From an uncultured Christensenella sp. (GTDB taxonomy: Bacteria > Bacillota > Clostridia > Christensenellales > Borkfalkiaceae): a DNA stretch of 5,141 nt. Within the stretch, counting starts at the first letter, position 1. Each line of letters begins with the position of its first letter. Positions 4,594 through 5,141 of this stretch are shown here, piece by piece. The stretch lies in contig CAJTQE010000093.1 in NCBI GenBank assembly GCA_910578655.1, positions 1 through 5,141 on the forward strand. Reading direction: 5' to 3'. The notes under the pieces are model-generated. The model saw only the letters and a list, made by a program, of their open reading frames with translations, was not told the origin of the DNA and ran no database searches. The position numbers and the translations under genes were made by a program.

Positions 4594-5141
4594 TTATTTC
4601 TCTGTGTGGAGAGATTTTAATTTCCAAATATTTTCGGCGTATTCTTTAACGGCTCTGTCGGCTGCAAAAATTCCGGCAGAGGCAATATTTCTTAAAGATT
4701 TTTGGTTCCACGACATCTTATCTTTCGAATAAAGCCTTGAAAGTTTTTGCTGTGTTGAACTATAAGCACTGAAATCAGCCATGCACATATACGGGTCGGC
4801 TACCGGAGTATCAGTTAAAAGATAATTAGCAATGTCGGAAAAAGATTCTCCGTTAAAGCCTACTATTAACGCTTCTATTATTCTTCTTAAACGGGGCGAT
4901 TCGTTGTAATATTTACTTGCGTTATAACCAGACTGCCAAATTTGGTCAACTTCATCAGATTTCAAACCGAATATAAAAATATTCTCTCGTCCGACAGCTT
5001 TTGACATTTCTACATTTGCACCGTCAAGCGTTCCTATAGTAAGCGCGCCGTTTATCATAAACTTCATGTTACCGGTACCGCTCGCCTCCTTCGAAGCCGT
5101 CGAAATCTGCTCGGAAACATCCGCCGCCGCAAAAATCAGCT
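4594..5141 (-). CDS. glgP: Glycogen (maltodextrin) phosphorylase, C-terminal part (5' end outside window)
   Basis: The frame is open from the right edge (first whole codon at 5139) to TAA at 4594-4596, giving 181 residues of a protein normally about 750-850 long. It begins with AADVSEQISTASKEASGTGN followed by MKF; the Lys in GNMK (codon 5064-5062) is the residue that binds pyridoxal phosphate in this family. NGALTIGTLDGANVEM follows, a hallmark of glycogen phosphorylases, then NIFIFG and the C-terminal segment with VADPYMCMADFSAYSSTQQK. The enzyme releases glucose-1-phosphate from alpha-1,4-glucans in the cytoplasm. The ATG at 5067 is internal, not the start. The C-terminus appears intact, so any phage insertion lies downstream of the gene. 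This is a host housekeeping gene and marks the chromosomal side. Confidence 0.95.
   Translation of the reverse strand, partial: LIFAAADVSEQISTASKEASGTGNMKFMINGALTIGTLDGANVEMSKAVGRENIFIFGLKSDEVDQIWQSGYNASKYYNESPRLRRIIEALIVGFNGESFSDIANYLLTDTPVADPYMCMADFSAYSSTQQKLSRLYSKDKMSWNQKSLRNIASAGIFAADRAVKEYAENIWKLKSLHTEK

Noticed and set aside
5065..5067. ATG at 5067 as the start of a separate 157-aa gene.
   Set aside because: The frame continues upstream with the conserved glycogen phosphorylase sequence to the window edge, and this Met is the one in the GNMK cofactor motif.
1..5141. Insertion sequence, transposase or tyrosine/serine integrase.
   Set aside because: None of the open frames shows the catalytic motifs of these enzymes, and no long terminal inverted repeats are visible.

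Overview
The window looks like one end of an integrated filamentous phage (inovirus-like) genome beside a host metabolic gene, in a low-to-mid G+C Gram-positive bacterium of the Clostridia type. The host call rests on the purine-rich Shine-Dalgarno sites, the very AT-rich intergenic DNA and the bacterial-type glycogen phosphorylase. It is an inference and I cannot name a species.

Host side (about 4594-5141, minus strand): the last 181 codons of glycogen phosphorylase (glgP), including the pyridoxal-phosphate lysine motif, followed by a hairpin that probably ends its transcript.

Intergenic region (3974-4593, about 620 bp): no convincing gene, strongly AT-rich and dense in signals. It holds three minus-strand promoters with a perfect TTGACA -35 box, several copies of a TTATGTC/GACATAA-type half-site arranged as palindromes or dif/cer-like pairs, a 9-bp hairpin, and a hairpin plus T8 tract that overlaps the ribosome binding site of the first phage gene. 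It is the natural candidate for the phage control, replication and attachment region.

Phage side (1-3973, minus strand): six closely packed genes reading away from the host gene. They are an 81-aa protein resembling the filamentous-phage gene V ssDNA-binding protein, a 58-aa basic protein, a 359-aa exported protein with a probable Ig-like domain, a 461-aa protein with a signal peptide and a C-terminal membrane anchor (pIII-like architecture), an 87-aa basic helical protein, and a Zot/pI-like assembly ATPase cut by the left edge. Neighbours overlap or lie within 11 nt, so this is one translationally coupled operon. The order (ssDNA-binding protein, virion/adsorption proteins, Zot) matches filamentous phages. 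The identification rests mainly on the Zot Walker A and B motifs plus gene order.

No replication protein, typical free-standing major coat protein, secretin or integrase is visible. Replication genes are expected left of position 1, and the lack of an integrase together with dif-like sites suggests, but does not prove, use of the host XerC/XerD recombinases.
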